Below, one piece after another: positions 22,546 through 23,771 of a stretch of 23,771 nt of DNA (positions are counted from its first letter, which is position 1; every line of letters begins with the position of its first letter). This stretch comes from a virus. The position numbers were made by a program, and so were the translations under genes. The notes below the pieces were generated by a model that did not search any database, was not told where the DNA came from, and saw only the letters and a program-made list of their open reading frames with translations. The DNA lies in the IMG/VR virus record IMGVR_UViG_3300008450_000452, positions 1 to 23,771 of that record, one strand, 5' to 3'.

Positions 22546-23310
22546 ATGGAAGAAAATAAGTTTAAATTCCCTACAGAAATAGTGGAATTGCCTTCAAAAG
22601 GCTTACTGTATCCCGAAGGTCATCCTTTAGCATCTGGAAAAGTTGAAATGAAATACATGACTGCTAGAGAAGAAGACATTTTAACTAATCAAAACTACAT
22701 TAAACAAGGTATTGTAATTGATAAACTATTACAATCAATGCTTATCACTAAATTTGATTATAGTGATCTTTTAATTGGTGATAAAGATGCTATTATGTTA
22801 GCTGCTCGTATTTTAGGTTATGGTAAAGATTATTCATTTAGTTATTATCCAGAATATAATGACAATGAAGAAATTATTACTGTTGATTTAACTTTATTAA
22901 ATGAAAAATTAATTGATGAAAAATCATTAGCTGAAAAAGGTAAAAATGAATTTTCTTATAAACTTCCTAATACAGGTAATGTAATTACTTTTAAATTGTT
23001 AACTCATGGTGATGAGCAAGCAATTGAAAAAGAAAACCAAGGTTTAAAGAAAATTGATCCTAAAAGTAACTCTGAAGTAACAACAAGATTACGTCATACT
23101 ATTTTGTCTGTGAATGGTGATTATAATCCTAAAACTATTAGAGAATTTATTGAATATGGTTTTCTAGCTAAAGATTCAAGAGCATTTAGAGAACACTTTA
23201 ACTCAATCAGCCCAGGCATTAATTTAAAGTATACTTATACTTTTGATAATGGTGTTGAGGAGGACATCACTGTACCTGTAGGTGTTAACTTTTTTTGGCC
23301 TGACGCCTGA
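22546..23310 (+). CDS. gp26-like baseplate/tail assembly protein, candidate tail assembly chaperone
   Basis: A 254-residue protein of the T4 gp26 baseplate type, judged by KFPTEIVELPSKGLLYPEGHPLASG and MKYMTAREEDILTNQNYIKQ in the first 60 residues and a helical segment IVIDKLLQSMLITKFDYSDL after them. A central beta region follows (about 105-160), then a helical part including IREFIEYGFLAKDSRAFREH, and it ends VPVGVNFFWPDA. Its place, between tail tube and the probable tape measure, is where many phages encode the tail assembly chaperones. Another frame opens only 29 bases before its stop codon and continues for about 90 codons, as in chaperone pairs made by programmed frameshifting. Family assignment is fairly sure; the chaperone role is inferred from position. 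Confidence 0.75.
   Translation: MEENKFKFPTEIVELPSKGLLYPEGHPLASGKVEMKYMTAREEDILTNQNYIKQGIVIDKLLQSMLITKFDYSDLLIGDKDAIMLAARILGYGKDYSFSYYPEYNDNEEIITVDLTLLNEKLIDEKSLAEKGKNEFSYKLPNTGNVITFKLLTHGDEQAIEKENQGLKKIDPKSNSEVTTRLRHTILSVNGDYNPKTIREFIEYGFLAKDSRAFREHFNSISPGINLKYTYTFDNGVEEDITVPVGVNFFWPDA
23257..23310 (+). other. Candidate programmed frameshift site (+1 or -2)
   Basis: The downstream frame is blocked by TAG at 23279-23281, so any shift must occur between 23282 and 23310. In this window the upstream frame reads AAC-TTT-TTT-TGG, with seven T (23290-23296), and then GCC-TGA-T at the stop. A +1 slip of tRNA-Phe on the T run, or a +1 slip at the TGA as in prfB, would enter the new frame. Both routes give a product of about 341 residues. 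AGGAGG, a perfect Shine-Dalgarno-like sequence, lies at 23258-23263, which is remarkable where other genes lack one. Confidence 0.5.
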
Positions 23311-23572
23311 TTATAGGGGTAGTTTATTTACCCAAATCCACGAAATATTGTTTTACGGGCAAGGCGGTTATGATTATAACACAATATATAACATGCCAGT
23401 CTGGTTACGACAATTTACATATAAAAAAATTCTTGAACATTATGAAAAGAAAAATAATGCTTCTCAAACAAATACTGTTGAAGAATCTATTAAATCAATG
23501 AAATCAGCAGGTGCTGTTAATTCACCAAAAGTAAACGTACCTTCATATGTTACAAAGGCATCTAAAAAGTGA
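23282..23572 (+). CDS. Overlapping downstream frame, probable frameshift extension of the gp26-like protein
   Basis: An open frame of about 90 codons in +1 relative to the gp26-like gene. It has no ATG near its beginning; the first possible start is GTG at 23282, immediately after an in-frame TAG, 18 nt from AGGAGG. The encoded sequence is clearly protein-like: DYRGSLFTQIHEILFYGQGG, YNTIYNMPVWLRQFTYKKIL, then a Lys/Ser-rich tail (KSMKSAGAVNSPKVNVPS). From memory, the LFxQIHxILFxGxGG...YNMPxWLRxF pattern recurs in tail genes of T4-like phages next to gp26-type genes. It is probably translated as a C-terminal extension by frameshifting, and less likely as a separate GTG-started protein. It would be the analogue of the long (GT-type) tail assembly chaperone. 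Confidence 0.65.
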   Translation: MLTFFGLTPDYRGSLFTQIHEILFYGQGGYDYNTIYNMPVWLRQFTYKKILEHYEKKNNASQTNTVEESIKSMKSAGAVNSPKVNVPSYVTKASKK

Positions 23573-23580
23573 TGCCTTTT
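23554..23580 (+). terminator. Hairpin overlapping the stop codon, probable weak terminator
   Basis: A 9-bp stem AAAGGCATC / GATGCCTTT (23554-23562 with 23571-23579), loop of eight bases, then a short T run that ends in C. The TGA stop at 23570-23572 lies within the hairpin, so translating ribosomes would disturb it. Confidence 0.55.
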
Positions 23581-23582
23581 CA

Positions 23583-23590
23583 TATTTATA
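23583..23590 (+). promoter_or_regulatory. TATTTATA octamer before the probable tape-measure gene
   Basis: Exact copy 18 nt before the ATG at 23609, three bases after the preceding hairpin; again a terminator-then-octamer order. Confidence 0.5.
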
Positions 23591-23608
23591 ATAAACTAAT
23601 TTTTTAGA

Positions 23609-23771
23609 ATGGCTGAAAACATCCAAGATTTAAAAAAACAAATCCAAGAACTTCGTAGAGAAATAACATCTTTAGGGGGAGAATCTTTTAAAAACCTAAA
23701 CGCAGCAATTGAAGCTGCGGGTGGAGGTATGGAAGGAGCTAGAAAGGTGCTCACCCGTATGAAAAAAGAAG
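23609..23771 (+). CDS. Probable tape-measure protein, 5' end only
   Basis: The first 54 residues are visible before the window ends. They begin MAENIQDLKKQIQELRREIT with clear heptad spacing, followed by SLGGESFKNLNAAIEAAGGG and a basic segment. A helical, coiled-coil N-terminus directly after the tail assembly (gp26-like) genes is what is expected of a tape-measure protein, which sets tail length and is enclosed in the tube. The assignment depends on position; the visible part alone could belong to any coiled-coil structural protein. The leader lacks a Shine-Dalgarno sequence. Confidence 0.5.
   Translation, partial: MAENIQDLKKQIQELRREITSLGGESFKNLNAAIEAAGGGMEGARKVLTRMKKE

Overview
The window is part of the late structural region of a contractile-tailed (myovirus) T4-like phage. 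All convincing genes are on the + strand, and DNA is strongly AT-rich. Hallmark homologues are the neck proteins gp13 and gp14, the tail sheath stabiliser gp15, the tail sheath gp18, the tail tube gp19 and a gp26-type protein; a probable tape-measure gene begins at the right edge. The starts lack Shine-Dalgarno sequences and are instead A/T-rich, as in phages of Bacteroidota. The host assignment is therefore an inference only. No tRNA, integrase, transposase or CRISPR is visible.

Layout. (1) 1-11249: a fibre/adhesin block. It holds a cut fibre gene, a small beta-rich virion protein, a fibre with a conserved C-terminal domain, and two giant tandem paralogues (1430 and 1347 aa) that resemble G8/CEMIP-type beta-helix proteins with inserted lectin-like domains. 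A small acidic protein is encoded between the paralogues, and a 460-aa fibre with three 150-residue modules follows. (2) 11291-13816: the neck cassette gp13-gp14-gp15. (3) 13816-20124: a second fibre block of nine genes. It contains low-complexity Gly/Ser/Thr fibres with hexapeptide repeats and small helical proteins. In T4 the terminase genes 16 and 17 lie between 15 and 18; here this block takes their place. (4) 20224-23771: sheath, tube, terminator, gp26-like protein with an overlapping +1-frame partner, and the start of the probable tape measure.

Genes within a block are often joined by TAATG stop/start overlaps, suggesting translational coupling. Where there is a gap, the octamer TATTTATA (ten exact intergenic copies, three one-base variants) precedes the gene. 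It may be the late promoter or another late-gene signal. The most notable items are the G8/CEMIP-like giant adhesin pair, a candidate +1 (or -2) programmed frameshift between the gp26-like gene and its partner, the octamer, and the modular sharing of repeat cassettes and N-terminal anchors among fibre genes.
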